From: Candidatus Uhrbacteria bacterium
Lineage (GTDB): Bacteria > Patescibacteriota > Patescibacteriia > 2-12-FULL-60-25
Assembly (NCBI GenBank): GCA_020850575.1
Contig: JADZEJ010000004.1
Location: forward strand, 1-64,000
Direction of reading: 5' to 3'
Length of the DNA stretch: 64,000 bases
Shown here: positions 9,412 through 17,885 of the stretch, piece after piece
How the letters are laid out: each line of letters starts with the position of its first letter
How positions within the stretch are numbered: position 1 is the stretch's first letter
Made by a program: the position numbers and the translations under genes
Notes under the pieces: model-generated
What the model was told of the DNA's origin: nothing
Seen by the model: only the letters and a program-made list of their open reading frames with translations
Databases searched by the model: none

Positions 9412-9587
9412 AGTATTTTATTAATACTTACCATGAGTAAGCATATATGAATTCATATCTTTCCCCCTCATGGTGGCTAAAACATGAATTCACATGAACA
9501 ATCTCCTTGAGGTTTTCTGCCCAAACAAGTAACGGAGACTTACCTGTTTCGACCATTTAAGGGACAGCGTTTTTTTTAAAAAAAACG
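9412..9587 (-). promoter_or_regulatory. Structured 5' leader with a potential pseudoknot before the 342-aa secreted protein gene
   Basis: On the minus strand a 10-bp hairpin (AAACAGGTAA with TTACTTGTTT, plus coordinates 9523-9549) has the loop GTCTCCG. Its TCTCC can pair with GGAGA at 9502-9506 just downstream, a classic H-type pseudoknot layout. Further hairpins follow: a perfect palindrome ATATGAATTCATAT (9445-9458), CTTAC-TCATG-GTAAG (9427-9441) and AGTATT-AATAA-AATACT (9412-9428). An 8T/8A palindrome (9568-9587) opens the region. It matches no riboswitch family that I can name. It could be a regulatory leader, or a set of processing hairpins between two co-transcribed genes. Confidence 0.45.
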
Positions 9588-9599
9588 TCGTAACTCAAA

Positions 9600-10520
9600 T
9601 TAGTAATTCGCCGTTACTTCATAGTATACCTCATGAGTATAGTTTCCCGCAGCTGTCGCGCTCGAAATTGCTGCCTTGTACACTAAAACAACACGATCTA
9701 AAAGTGTTTCCACTGTATTTTCTTGAATAACACGAGCTGTACTTGAACTAAAACCAAAATCCGAACCCGTACTCGAAGCGGTAATTCCAAACATCTGTGC
9801 TCCGTATTCCTCAGAGCCAATTGTCACCGTACCATCGGAAACATTGGCAATATACGCTAACGCTCCATAGCGCAGATTTCCATCATCATACACAGAAACA
9901 TGATACCCATTCTCCGCATTCGATGAAACTGATAATGCAGTAACGGAAGTTTTACCTAATGCAGGAGATAAAATACTAAGATTAGCAATACTTCCTTCTA
10001 ATCGATAAACGGAATCATCTCCACCTGCTGGGGTTGCGGTGACGCTTGAAGTAGCACCATCCCATTGATCCACGGTAATAGTTAAGCCATTAATGGCAAA
10101 AATCCGACCAACGACAACCTGTTGTGATAAACCCTCATTTTCCACAACCGCAATCAAATCACCTACTGCGAAAGAACCGATATTTGAAACCACCACACTT
10201 TTAGTACTTGAACTAAACGAACTATAAGAAACCTTCGTTGCATTTTCTTGAGTTCCTAAAGAAAATGTTAAAGAACTCAAATCCTGATCGCCAACACGAT
10301 ATCCTGCACTCATCGTGAAAACAGTAGAAGTCGAAAAACCAGTAGCTTGTTCACCAATTGTATCTCTCAAGCGATAGTTCGTTGATGAACTCACATCATC
10401 ACCACCGGAATTAACTGAATCCCAGTTAATTTGAAAATTACTGCTATCCATCGCAAAAACCGTTGGGCATAATAAAGCCAAACAACAAACAATGAAGCCT
10501 CTGATCAGACGTGTTAACAC
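9600..10520 (-). CDS. Secreted beta-rich protein, unknown function
   Basis: The protein has 306 aa from GTG at 10520. A short signal peptide (residues about 5-23, ending VFA) is followed by MDSSNFQINWDSVNSGG and a TNYRLRDTIGE motif often seen in uncharacterised patescibacterial secreted proteins. The mature protein is rich in Ser, Thr and Val, with no Cys in the visible mature part and no catalytic signature. The start is chosen because a TATACT -10 box ends exactly 7 nt before the GTG, which would give a leaderless message. The C-terminus resembles that of the downstream secreted protein. It is the first gene of the minus-strand surface cluster after the parS region. Confidence 0.7.
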   Translation of the reverse strand: MLTRLIRGFIVCCLALLCPTVFAMDSSNFQINWDSVNSGGDDVSSSTNYRLRDTIGEQATGFSTSTVFTMSAGYRVGDQDLSSLTFSLGTQENATKVSYSSFSSSTKSVVVSNIGSFAVGDLIAVVENEGLSQQVVVGRIFAINGLTITVDQWDGATSSVTATPAGGDDSVYRLEGSIANLSILSPALGKTSVTALSVSSNAENGYHVSVYDDGNLRYGALAYIANVSDGTVTIGSEEYGAQMFGITASSTGSDFGFSSSTARVIQENTVETLLDRVVLVYKAAISSATAAGNYTHEVYYEVTANY

Positions 10521-10527
10521 ATATACT

Positions 10528-10533
10528 AGTATA
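10528..10533 (-). promoter_or_regulatory. -10 box TATACT, putative leaderless start of the 306-aa secreted protein
   Basis: TATACT on the minus strand is followed by 7 nt and then GTG at 10520. No convincing -35 is seen. Confidence 0.4.
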
Positions 10534-12000
10534 CCATTTATTGTTAAAAACGATTTAAATGCTTAGTAAGCAAAAACTTAGCTAAACATAGCAAAAAAAT
10601 TATACAAAAATATGCGTCGTAAAATATTTATATTTAAATCGCTGTTATACACATTTTATACACATAATAATGTTACTCATTTTTATAACATCAAAGATTG
10701 AATAAATTTTGCTCTTTCTAAAAACTTTTTTTAAAAAAAAAATTAAATTATAGATATGATCCAAAATACAATAATCTTCGTAATCCATAATCAACATTCA
10801 TGTTTCACGTGAAACAATTTACAAGCCAAAACAAAATTATAAAATATAACTGTTGTTTATAAAAAATTACCAATTTTCAAATAAAAATTGAAAAATTTAT
10901 CAAAAGATTATTCTCCAGAAAAATTTACAAATTTCATAGCCAAAAAAAATCGCAATTGTTTCACGTGAAACATTATTAAAATAAACCATGATTTCAAATT
11001 AACTTAAGTTAGTACAAAAATTTAGAAAAAAACTAATAAATAAAAAAATACGATTTTCTTCTAAGTATTCGTTTAAAATTGAAACTAAAAATATTTAAAA
11101 AAATTTTTATAAACTTGTTTCACATGAAACAAGTTTGACGCTAGTATTTTTTTTAAGAAATTAATTGTGTATTTATATAAAAATCTATCATCATAGATCT
11201 ATAAAAGTTTATAAAATTCAAACTTTTAAACAAAAAATGTTAAAAATGTTTATAGCGAAAAGAAATGCATTGTTTCACATGAAACAATTTAAACCACTTA
11301 AATAAGGGTAAACTTTAACAGTATTGATTTTAAACGTATATATTTTTCAAAAAAATATAATACGTAATCATTTAAATAAATTCTTTTAAAGTTATTATTC
11401 AAATAAGATAATACATTGTTTCACGTGAAACAAAAAGCAACTTTTGTTACAAACAATACAATCAACCATAGTAACAAAAATAATATAGACAACCTAAAAA
11501 ACAATATCTTGAATTTACACTATTACAAAAACGAATAATTCCTAGTCAAATAATTATTTAAAATAAATAACTACATAGAATTTGTTTCACGTGAAACAAA
11601 AAAATGTTGATCTAATAAAAAATTGAACAATTGTATTGTTAAACACAACAAGTTATCGATATATGATACAAAATGATCTAAAAATAAAGTTTTATATAAA
11701 TTTTAAAAATTTAAGCTTTCTATAAGGAAAAAATACGTATGTATATAAAAATTTCCTTTTGTTTCACGTGAAACAATTGAAATGAGTTAAATACAATTTA
11801 CAAAAATTTATCTTCTACAAAATTATGTTAAACCATGTTTCACGTGAAACAAACTTGAATATATCCTTTATAAGGAAAATGATTTCAATTCTTGAATAGA
11901 AGAATTTTTAAAAATAATAAATATATTAAAAATATTTATAAAATTATACAAAGAAATATCATCTAAAAATGATTAAACATACCTGTTTCACGTGAAACAA

Positions 12001-12027
12001 AAAAAACAACTTTTTGAGTTGTTTTTT
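12001..12027 (-). terminator. Terminator of tRNA-Ala
   Basis: The minus strand reads AAAACAACTC-AAAAA-GTTGTTTT followed by Ts, 13 bp beyond the CCA end of the tRNA. Confidence 0.7.
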
Positions 12028-12039
12028 AAAATATAAATT

Positions 12040-12115
12040 TGGTGGACTGAGCGGGGATCGAACCCACGACCTCTGCAATGCGAATGCAGCGCTCTACCAA
12101 CTGAGCTACCAGCCC
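12040..12115 (-). tRNA. tRNA-Ala (anticodon CGC)
   Basis: The 76-nt cloverleaf has CCA encoded. The acceptor stem pairs GGGCTGG with TCAGTCC and includes the G3-U70 pair that defines alanine tRNAs. The anticodon stem is CTGCA/TGCAG with loop TTCGCAT, and the T-arm loop is TTCGATC. Confidence 0.93.
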
Positions 12116-12260
12116 ATGATACTAAATGTACACTTGATCAGTACCTTGGGTAAAACGTACAGAGTCTTTGTACACACATCATAAAAAATCCCAAAAATGA
12201 AGGAAAACTACTCAAGAAGTCATCGTATCGAACAATAAATGTTTCACGTGAAACAGTATT

Positions 12261-12331
12261 TGACCTCAGGTGGACTCGAACCACCATCTAGGGCTTAGGA
12301 GTCCCTCGTTCTTCCTTTGAACTATGAGATC
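12261..12331 (-). tRNA. tRNA-Arg (anticodon CCT)
   Basis: The acceptor stem GATCTCA pairs with TGAGGTC and the discriminator is A. The D-stem is GTTC/GAAC, the anticodon loop CTCCTAA, and the T-arm GGTGG-TTCGAGT-CCACC. CCA is not encoded, unlike the other tRNAs in the window. Confidence 0.9.
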
Positions 12332-12502
12332 ATGCGTCGTAAAATATAAATATTCTTACAGCCTTATATTACTCAATAACAAGTAAAAGAGTATTATCGA
12401 CCTCGGAATGTAAGCTACATCGTACGTGAGTCTGTATACTACGTCAAAAAAAGAGCGACATCTTGACGTATATTCAAAACTTCTCTATAGTTGCTGCTAT
12501 CT

Positions 12503-12760
12503 ATGCCAAATAAGCACGCCGCAATTAAAGACTTGCGCAAGAATAAACGACGCGCGGCCCGTAATGCCCAGGTTAAAACCAACATAAAGGCCCTCTTCAA
12601 AAAAGCTTCCGCTTTCGTGCGTGAAGGTAATAAATCTGAAGCAAAAGATGCAATAGCTAAATATCAGCAAGCAGCCGACAAAGCCATAAAAACCGGCGTG
12701 CTCAATAAAAACACTGCTGCTCGAAAAAAATCATCTTTAATGAAAAAAATCGTCGCATAA
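12503..12760 (+). CDS. rpsT: 30S ribosomal protein S20
   Basis: The 85-aa protein begins MPNKHAAIKDLRKNKRRAARN, the standard S20 N-terminus, and is strongly basic with a predicted three-helix bundle. S20 binds 16S rRNA early in 30S assembly. ATG at 12503 is preferred over an in-frame TTG 12 bp upstream because S20 begins with MPN/MAN. No clear Shine-Dalgarno sequence is present. The gene stands alone on the plus strand and converges on holA across a shared terminator. The length is normal for the family. Confidence 0.95.
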   Translation: MPNKHAAIKDLRKNKRRAARNAQVKTNIKALFKKASAFVREGNKSEAKDAIAKYQQAADKAIKTGVLNKNTAARKKSSLMKKIVA

Positions 12761-12761
12761 T

Positions 12762-12791
12762 AAAAATTCCCAATGAAAATTGGGAATTTTT
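12762..12791. terminator. Bidirectional terminator between rpsT and holA
   Basis: AAAAATTCCCAA-TGAAAA-TTGGGAATTTTT is symmetric, with T-runs on both strands. Confidence 0.85.
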
Positions 12792-12792
12792 A

Positions 12793-13617
12793 TTATCGTA
12801 AACTCGTTAAAACTTCGTCGGTTGTACCTAAACCACTTCTTTGTTGTTGTTGAGCTCTTAAAACGGAACGTAATCGTTTTTCAAGATTAAGTGGTTTAAT
12901 ATTCGACATTTTTTTTACCACAAAAGGATGTAAACCTTGAGTAGCTCCGTCTCTTACCCGAATTGCAGCACGGATTTGTGATAAGCACATGTTTAAAAAA
13001 GCTTCTGACTCATTTTTTTCTACTTCTTCTCTCCAAGCCTGATTACGAACAAAGGCTTCAGTTGCAACAAAAACCCCTGATTCATCCACATATGCGTCTA
13101 AAACCTCGGCTTGCGGATCTGCGATGCATTTATCAAGTTCTTGAACTGCTTTCCAAGTATCTCCCGCGCACATACGAGCAATTAATTGCACCTTTTCCTG
13201 CGGTACAGCTTGTTTTGAATATTCCATGCACCAGCGAAAAAATGTGTCGAATGACAAAATACGAAATTCATATAAAACCAGTGTCTTATCAGAAAATACC
13301 TGTTTGGTTTTTTCAGAAATCGATTCTTGTTCCACGCTAAGTAAAATCGTCTCATTAGCACCTTCTTCTATTTTTTTTGCCAATAATCGAATATCGGCTA
13401 TCTTTAAGTTACTCAAAAGTCCATCGCATCGAATACACCTTTTCTTTGTAAACAAAGAAGGGGAACCTAATTGTTTAAGTACATCTTGAAAACTAAAAGA
13501 AACCAATATTTCCGTTGAATATCCCTGAGGATCATGTTTTTCTCGAAAAGCCTGTAATAAAGATCGCGCTTTTTGACGCGCTCTCCACATATCCGGACCA
13601 ACACAAGCAATCAACAT
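12793..13617 (-). CDS. holA: DNA polymerase III subunit delta
   Basis: The protein has 274 aa, slightly shorter than the usual 320-340. The N-terminal segment (MLIACVGPDMWRARQKARSLL, residues 1-21) and the LGSPSLFTKKRCIRCDGLL region match the HolA N-terminal domain. The C-terminal part is helical, ending in the clamp-loader collar (KRLRSVLRAQQQQRSG-x-GTTDEVL). Delta opens the beta clamp as part of the clamp loader and so works with DnaN encoded at 32.8 kb. A degenerate P-loop region is normal for delta. The assignment rests on overall pattern, since HolA is poorly conserved. Confidence 0.8.
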   Translation of the reverse strand: MLIACVGPDMWRARQKARSLLQAFREKHDPQGYSTEILVSFSFQDVLKQLGSPSLFTKKRCIRCDGLLSNLKIADIRLLAKKIEEGANETILLSVEQESISEKTKQVFSDKTLVLYEFRILSFDTFFRWCMEYSKQAVPQEKVQLIARMCAGDTWKAVQELDKCIADPQAEVLDAYVDESGVFVATEAFVRNQAWREEVEKNESEAFLNMCLSQIRAAIRVRDGATQGLHPFVVKKMSNIKPLNLEKRLRSVLRAQQQQRSGLGTTDEVLTSLR

Positions 13618-13698
13618 ACATCACAAGATTAACTGCAAAAAAAACATCTTGCAAACAAAAAACCGTACCCATTTTATAGAGCACGGAAAAATACTGAG

Positions 13699-14448
13699 TC
13701 ATGACATAATCGCCACAAACGCTGAACTACGAGGACGTTCGTTGTGTCTCAAAATTCCTTGTTGTTTGTCTCTCCGAAACGAATGCCATATTCCTTCCGC
13801 AGAAAATGTACAATCTGACGAAACCAAGATACGTTCTGGCATGATACCCAGCTCCACGAGCTGTTTATAGATCATTTTTTTCAAATGAAGATACCCATAG
13901 CCATTTTGAATGATCGAGATGTCGAAACCAAAACCAAAAAATGTACGGGCCATTTCAGACGAAACTTGATAATGATTTTGACAAATCCCCGGACCAATAA
14001 CGGCATGAATATCTTCAGAAAGACACTTGAATCGCACCTGCATGCAATGCATGAGTTGAAATGAAATATTTTTGTACGTACCTTCTCGACCCGAGTGCGC
14101 CAAACCAATGACACCTTTCTTCGAATCATGGAGTAGGACAGGTGGACAATCAGCACCTGTTACGATCAAAGCCGTACCAGATACATTGGTTACAAGCCCA
14201 TCAGTCATAGGAAATACTGCGTGTATTCCCGGGGTCTGAAAAACACCTATTGTATTTCCATGACACAAACGAGCCATCGCCAAAGCATCAACGTCAACAC
14301 CTGTAGCTTTAACAATAACTTGTTGTAGTGTCTCCGTGTAAACCATTTGGTGTTCTAGGGGTTCTGTAGATAGTGGGGGAGCAAAGTTACCTTGCTCTAC
14401 CGTTGTACCAAAAAACTTCAACCCGCGATGCGTGTAGATATCTTTCAT
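13699..14448 (-). CDS. pgeF: Purine nucleoside phosphorylase / YfiH-type laccase-domain protein
   Basis: The protein has 249 aa from ATG at 14448 (MKDIYTHRG). Family motifs are VTGADCPPVLLHD (metal-binding Cys in the DCxP motif), IGLAHSGREGTYKNI (His) and AVIGPGICQNHYQVS. These zinc proteins cleave purine nucleosides, and E. coli YfiH has also been linked to cell-wall editing. A frame extension to 14583 overlaps polA and its terminator and lacks family similarity, so it is rejected. GWRG of the family consensus reads SGREG here, a small deviation near the active site. The gene is separated from polA by a terminator and has its own transcription unit. Confidence 0.88.
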   Translation of the reverse strand: MKDIYTHRGLKFFGTTVEQGNFAPPLSTEPLEHQMVYTETLQQVIVKATGVDVDALAMARLCHGNTIGVFQTPGIHAVFPMTDGLVTNVSGTALIVTGADCPPVLLHDSKKGVIGLAHSGREGTYKNISFQLMHCMQVRFKCLSEDIHAVIGPGICQNHYQVSSEMARTFFGFGFDISIIQNGYGYLHLKKMIYKQLVELGIMPERILVSSDCTFSAEGIWHSFRRDKQQGILRHNERPRSSAFVAIMS

Positions 14449-14507
14449 AATCATCCGTATGAAAAAAGAGCATATTAAACCTACGTCTAATAAAGATATT
14501 TGTAAAG

Positions 14508-14535
14508 AAAAAGACTTGAACAGCTCAAGTCTTTT
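14508..14535 (-). terminator. Terminator of polA
   Basis: The minus strand reads AAAAGACTTGA-GCTGT-TCAAGTCTTTTTC, 18 bp past the polA stop. Confidence 0.85.
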
Positions 14536-14552
14536 AATAAAATTTGATTCGT

Positions 14553-17216
14553 TTATAAAACGATTTTTTCCATATCCTCCCAATTTTCTCCAAACTTCGC
14601 TTCTACAACAATGGGACAGCCAATAACCGCCACTCCTTCCATAATCTCCATCACTCGTTTTGCAACTTGTACAACCTCTTTTTTCGGGACTTCCAAAACT
14701 AATTCATCATGTACTTGTAATAAAAGAAAAGACCGTTCAGAAATAACAGGTAATGCACGAGCAACGGCTATTAAAGCTAACTTCATAATATCAGCTTCCG
14801 TACCTTGAATTGGCATATTCATTGCCATTCGTTCTGCGGCAGCTCGAACAAAAGGTAAAGGAGAATCGATCTCTGTAATTATTCGTTTTCGTCCGAATAA
14901 TGTTTTCACAAATTTTTGTTCATGAACGAAAACTTTGGTTTGATCCAAATATTCCCGCACTCCTGAATAGACTGAAAAATATCGTTGAATAAAATCTTTA
15001 GCTTCTGTAAACGAAATACCGGCTTGTTTTGCGAGTCCATTCGCTCCTTGTCCGTATAACACGCCAAAATTGATCGTTTTTGCTGCGCTTCTTTGTTCAC
15101 GCGTCACTTCTTCCATCGGAATACCCCAAATTTCGGCTGCTGTTGCTGTATGAATATCTAAATTATTTTGAAAAGCGCGCAACATTTTTTCATCATTCGC
15201 CATTGCTGCGACAATCCGTAATTGGATTTGCGAATAATCACAAGACAATAACACCATACCGGGAGATGCAATAAAACTGCGTCTAATTTTACGACCAGCC
15301 TCAGTTCGAATTGGAATATTTTGCAAATTTGGATCACGTGAAGACAAACGTCCGGTTGCTGCTACTGTCTGATCATACGTTGTATGAACACGTCCTTCCG
15401 CATCACATTGTCCGGGCAATGTTTCAACATACGTTGATAATAATTTTGAAACTTCTCGATATTCCAAGATTTTTTCAATAATCGGATGCATTCCTTCTAA
15501 TTTTTCCAATTCAGAAGCAGCGGTTGATAAACCTGTTTTTCCTTTCTTTATTCCTTTTGTTGGTAACTGTAAAACATCAAATAAAATATGCGCCAATTGC
15601 TGTGTGGAAGATGGATTAAAATCTTCTTCAACCATTTCGTGCATAGCTTTTTCCAAAGCATGTTTCATCATGCGAAATTCATTTTGTAAACTCAACAAAT
15701 AAGCATGATCAACTAAAATTCCACGCTCTTCCATCTGCATTAAAATCGGTATAAGCGGCAACTCAAATCTCTCAAAAATACTTTCAATATGCTGTTCACG
15801 TAGCTCATCGCGTAAAATTGAAAATAAACGAAAAATCATTTCAACCTCGTCAAAACAACCCTGCAATCCTTCACCGATTAATGTACCGAAACGCGAAGCC
15901 GCTAGGCTTGAAATATCCGTTCCACCCTCACCTGCGGATAATAAATAAACCGCAATTTCCGTATCAAAGGCAATCCCACGAACTTCCCAATCAAATCGTT
16001 TAGCCCAATGTAAAAATGATTTGATGGTATGACCAATTTTAGGAATCATCGGATCTGATAACAATTCACGAACTGCCAGCGAAACATGCACGTCATTCAA
16101 AACGGTAAGTGATAAAAATACAGCGGTATTCCCAAAAGCAAATATCATTCCAGAATTTTCTTGCAATAATGAACTCTGATCTGAAAAAACTTCACGCAAC
16201 ACAACCTGTCTCTGTTGCACTAAAGCGATCAAATCAAGCGCCTGATCAACATCGGTAACGATAATTCGGTGAAACGTATCTTCTTTTTTTAATAATTGCT
16301 TTTTGTGTACCTTTTCATTTGTTTCAACTTTTCCTAATCGGGCTGCTAAACTTTGAAAACCATACCGAAGCAAGGTTTCCTTAACACGCTCCTGATCAAC
16401 ATCTTCTCTTTTCCAATCCTGTAATTCTTTTGAAATGGGAGCATGAATTTGTAATAAAACGAGAGGATATGTTTCACGCGCGGCACGTTCACCATCAAGA
16501 AGCTTTCGTCGGACGGAATCCTTCATGACAGAATTCTGATCTTTTGCCGCGCGTAACACCCCTTCCAAATCTGAAAATTGTAACAATAATTCAGTCGCAG
16601 TTTTTTCACCAATTCCAGGAATCCCTTTTAAATTATCCGATGCATCTCCGCGCATTGCTTTAAAATCGACAATTTGAGAAGGTGTCAAACCGGTAATTTC
16701 TTTCAAAGACGCTTCGTTATAAATGATCGTATCTGTCACACCTTTTTTAAAGGACATGACCTTAACATTCGGACTGATTAACTGCCAAATATCTCGATCA
16801 CTCGTTAAAATCGTCACATCAAGCTGCTGCGATTCAAAATTCTTCGCCAATGTCGCTAATAAATCATCCGCTTCATACCCGGGAAGTTCGCAATTTTTAC
16901 CGCCCATAGCGATAATAATTTCCTGAGTCATTGGGATTTGATCATAAAATTCTTGCGGTTGTTCAATTCGTTGCGCTTTATAGTTCGGTTGATTTACATG
17001 TCGATATGTTGGTTCCGGCGTATCCCAACACACCACAAAATAATCCGGATGAACGGTAGGTAATAATTTCATCAAAATACTACTAAAACCATACACAGCA
17101 TTAACCAAGCGACCTTTTGGATCATGCATCGGCGGTAACGTATGCCACACACGGTGAATCAAGGCATTGCCATCAATCAATAAAGCTATTTTTTTGGGAG
17201 AAGACATATTTGTCAT
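14553..17216 (-). CDS. polA: DNA polymerase I, with apparently inactive 3'-5' exonuclease domain
   Basis: The protein has 887 aa in three domains. The 5'-3' exonuclease (about 1-290) shows LIDGNALIHR, GYEADDLLATLA and GIPGIGEKTA. The central 3'-5' exonuclease-like domain (about 310-480) has lost its DEDD residues: the DTET site reads REVFSD and the N/D site reads GHTIKSFL. The polymerase domain (about 520-887) has motif A DYSQIQLR, motif B RSAAKTINFGVLYG and motif C QVHDELVLEV. It fills gaps and removes RNA primers. Loss of proofreading resembles Taq polymerase. The start MTNMSSPKK could equally be the MSSPKK methionine three codons on. Confidence 0.96.
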   Translation of the reverse strand: MTNMSSPKKIALLIDGNALIHRVWHTLPPMHDPKGRLVNAVYGFSSILMKLLPTVHPDYFVVCWDTPEPTYRHVNQPNYKAQRIEQPQEFYDQIPMTQEIIIAMGGKNCELPGYEADDLLATLAKNFESQQLDVTILTSDRDIWQLISPNVKVMSFKKGVTDTIIYNEASLKEITGLTPSQIVDFKAMRGDASDNLKGIPGIGEKTATELLLQFSDLEGVLRAAKDQNSVMKDSVRRKLLDGERAARETYPLVLLQIHAPISKELQDWKREDVDQERVKETLLRYGFQSLAARLGKVETNEKVHKKQLLKKEDTFHRIIVTDVDQALDLIALVQQRQVVLREVFSDQSSLLQENSGMIFAFGNTAVFLSLTVLNDVHVSLAVRELLSDPMIPKIGHTIKSFLHWAKRFDWEVRGIAFDTEIAVYLLSAGEGGTDISSLAASRFGTLIGEGLQGCFDEVEMIFRLFSILRDELREQHIESIFERFELPLIPILMQMEERGILVDHAYLLSLQNEFRMMKHALEKAMHEMVEEDFNPSSTQQLAHILFDVLQLPTKGIKKGKTGLSTAASELEKLEGMHPIIEKILEYREVSKLLSTYVETLPGQCDAEGRVHTTYDQTVAATGRLSSRDPNLQNIPIRTEAGRKIRRSFIASPGMVLLSCDYSQIQLRIVAAMANDEKMLRAFQNNLDIHTATAAEIWGIPMEEVTREQRSAAKTINFGVLYGQGANGLAKQAGISFTEAKDFIQRYFSVYSGVREYLDQTKVFVHEQKFVKTLFGRKRIITEIDSPLPFVRAAAERMAMNMPIQGTEADIMKLALIAVARALPVISERSFLLLQVHDELVLEVPKKEVVQVAKRVMEIMEGVAVIGCPIVVEAKFGENWEDMEKIVL

Positions 17217-17232
17217 ACGGTAACACGTTATC

Positions 17233-17844
17233 TCAAACGAAAAAGCCCCCCATCTGGTATGGAGGAACTAACAAGATTTTTGTATATAGTATGGTCTGAG
17301 GCTGAAACTCGCTTGAACTGCAGAAATCATCCCAATCAACCCGAAAATTCAGCGAAAGTTGCGGTTGAATATCCTGAAAACGGAACACCAAGCTTTCAGT
17401 CGTAACAGAATTCTCTTGAAGAGCAACAAGAGATGAAAAGTGCGGTGCGCCTCCGAACAATCCCAGTTCCCAAGGACGTGACCACAACACATGCATTACT
17501 TCCAACGGTCGCAACAATCGATACCCATGTGTTCTCAACACGGTTCGCAACCGCGACACAGTCGGGCGTTCATCCGGATACTGCCAGCAATACGTCTTTT
17601 TCAAAAAAGAACGTACAGACAAACTCGGAATAAGCATCTTCAAACTTGGTTCAGACGACTCACGATAATGATCTGCCACTATTTGGATAAATAGGTCATT
17701 CAAAATCAATTTGCATGCTTCTTCAGTCGGTGAAAGACCACGTTCCAAAAACCATCGCATTGTCGATGATGTATCAACTTTTTGCAAAGGAATATGAACA
17801 CTGCGTTCATCCAAAAAACACGAAAAAGGAATTGAACTCGGCAT
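17233..17844 (-). CDS. Hypothetical protein
   Basis: The protein has 203 aa from ATG at 17844 (a GTG is adjacent upstream). No family is recognised. It is soluble, with no signal peptide or membrane helix. A block TVSRLRTVLRTHGYRLLRPLEVMHVLW (residues about 93-119; the basic part suggests a helix-turn-helix-like fold) precedes a beta-rich C-terminus. The last codons (PPYQMGGFF) lie within a transcription terminator. It lies 16 bp upstream of polA on the same strand, but that terminator separates them. Confidence 0.65.
   Translation of the reverse strand: MPSSIPFSCFLDERSVHIPLQKVDTSSTMRWFLERGLSPTEEACKLILNDLFIQIVADHYRESSEPSLKMLIPSLSVRSFLKKTYCWQYPDERPTVSRLRTVLRTHGYRLLRPLEVMHVLWSRPWELGLFGGAPHFSSLVALQENSVTTESLVFRFQDIQPQLSLNFRVDWDDFCSSSEFQPQTILYTKILLVPPYQMGGFFV
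17241..17267 (-). terminator. Terminator overlapping the 3' end of the 203-aa hypothetical gene
   Basis: The minus strand reads CCTCCAT-ACCAG-ATGGGGGG followed by CTTTTTC. It is formed by the last codons of the gene. Confidence 0.75.
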
Positions 17845-17885
17845 CACTAAACCTCATAAAAAACCTACTCTAATTTAGAAAAAAG

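Larger units (their letters stand above)
10801..12255. repeat. parS: Array of ten parS (ParB-binding) palindromes in an AT-rich gene-free region
   Basis: Eight exact copies of TGTTTCACGTGAAACA start at 10801, 10957, 11417, 11583, 11760, 11836, 11984 and 12240. Two copies with a central change (TGTTTCACATGAAACA) start at 11116 and 11271. This 16-bp palindrome is the bacterial chromosomal parS consensus. Spacings are 156, 159, 155, 146, 166, 177, 76, 148 and 256 bp. The spacers are extremely AT-rich and hold no plausible gene. ParB loading and spreading here would organise origin segregation. No parA or parB gene lies in the window. The last site falls between the tRNA-Ala and tRNA-Arg genes. 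10534-10800 is AT-rich with nothing recognised. Confidence 0.95.

Noticed and set aside
14449-14583. 45-codon N-terminal extension of pgeF
   Set aside because: It overlaps the polA terminator and polA itself and lacks family similarity.
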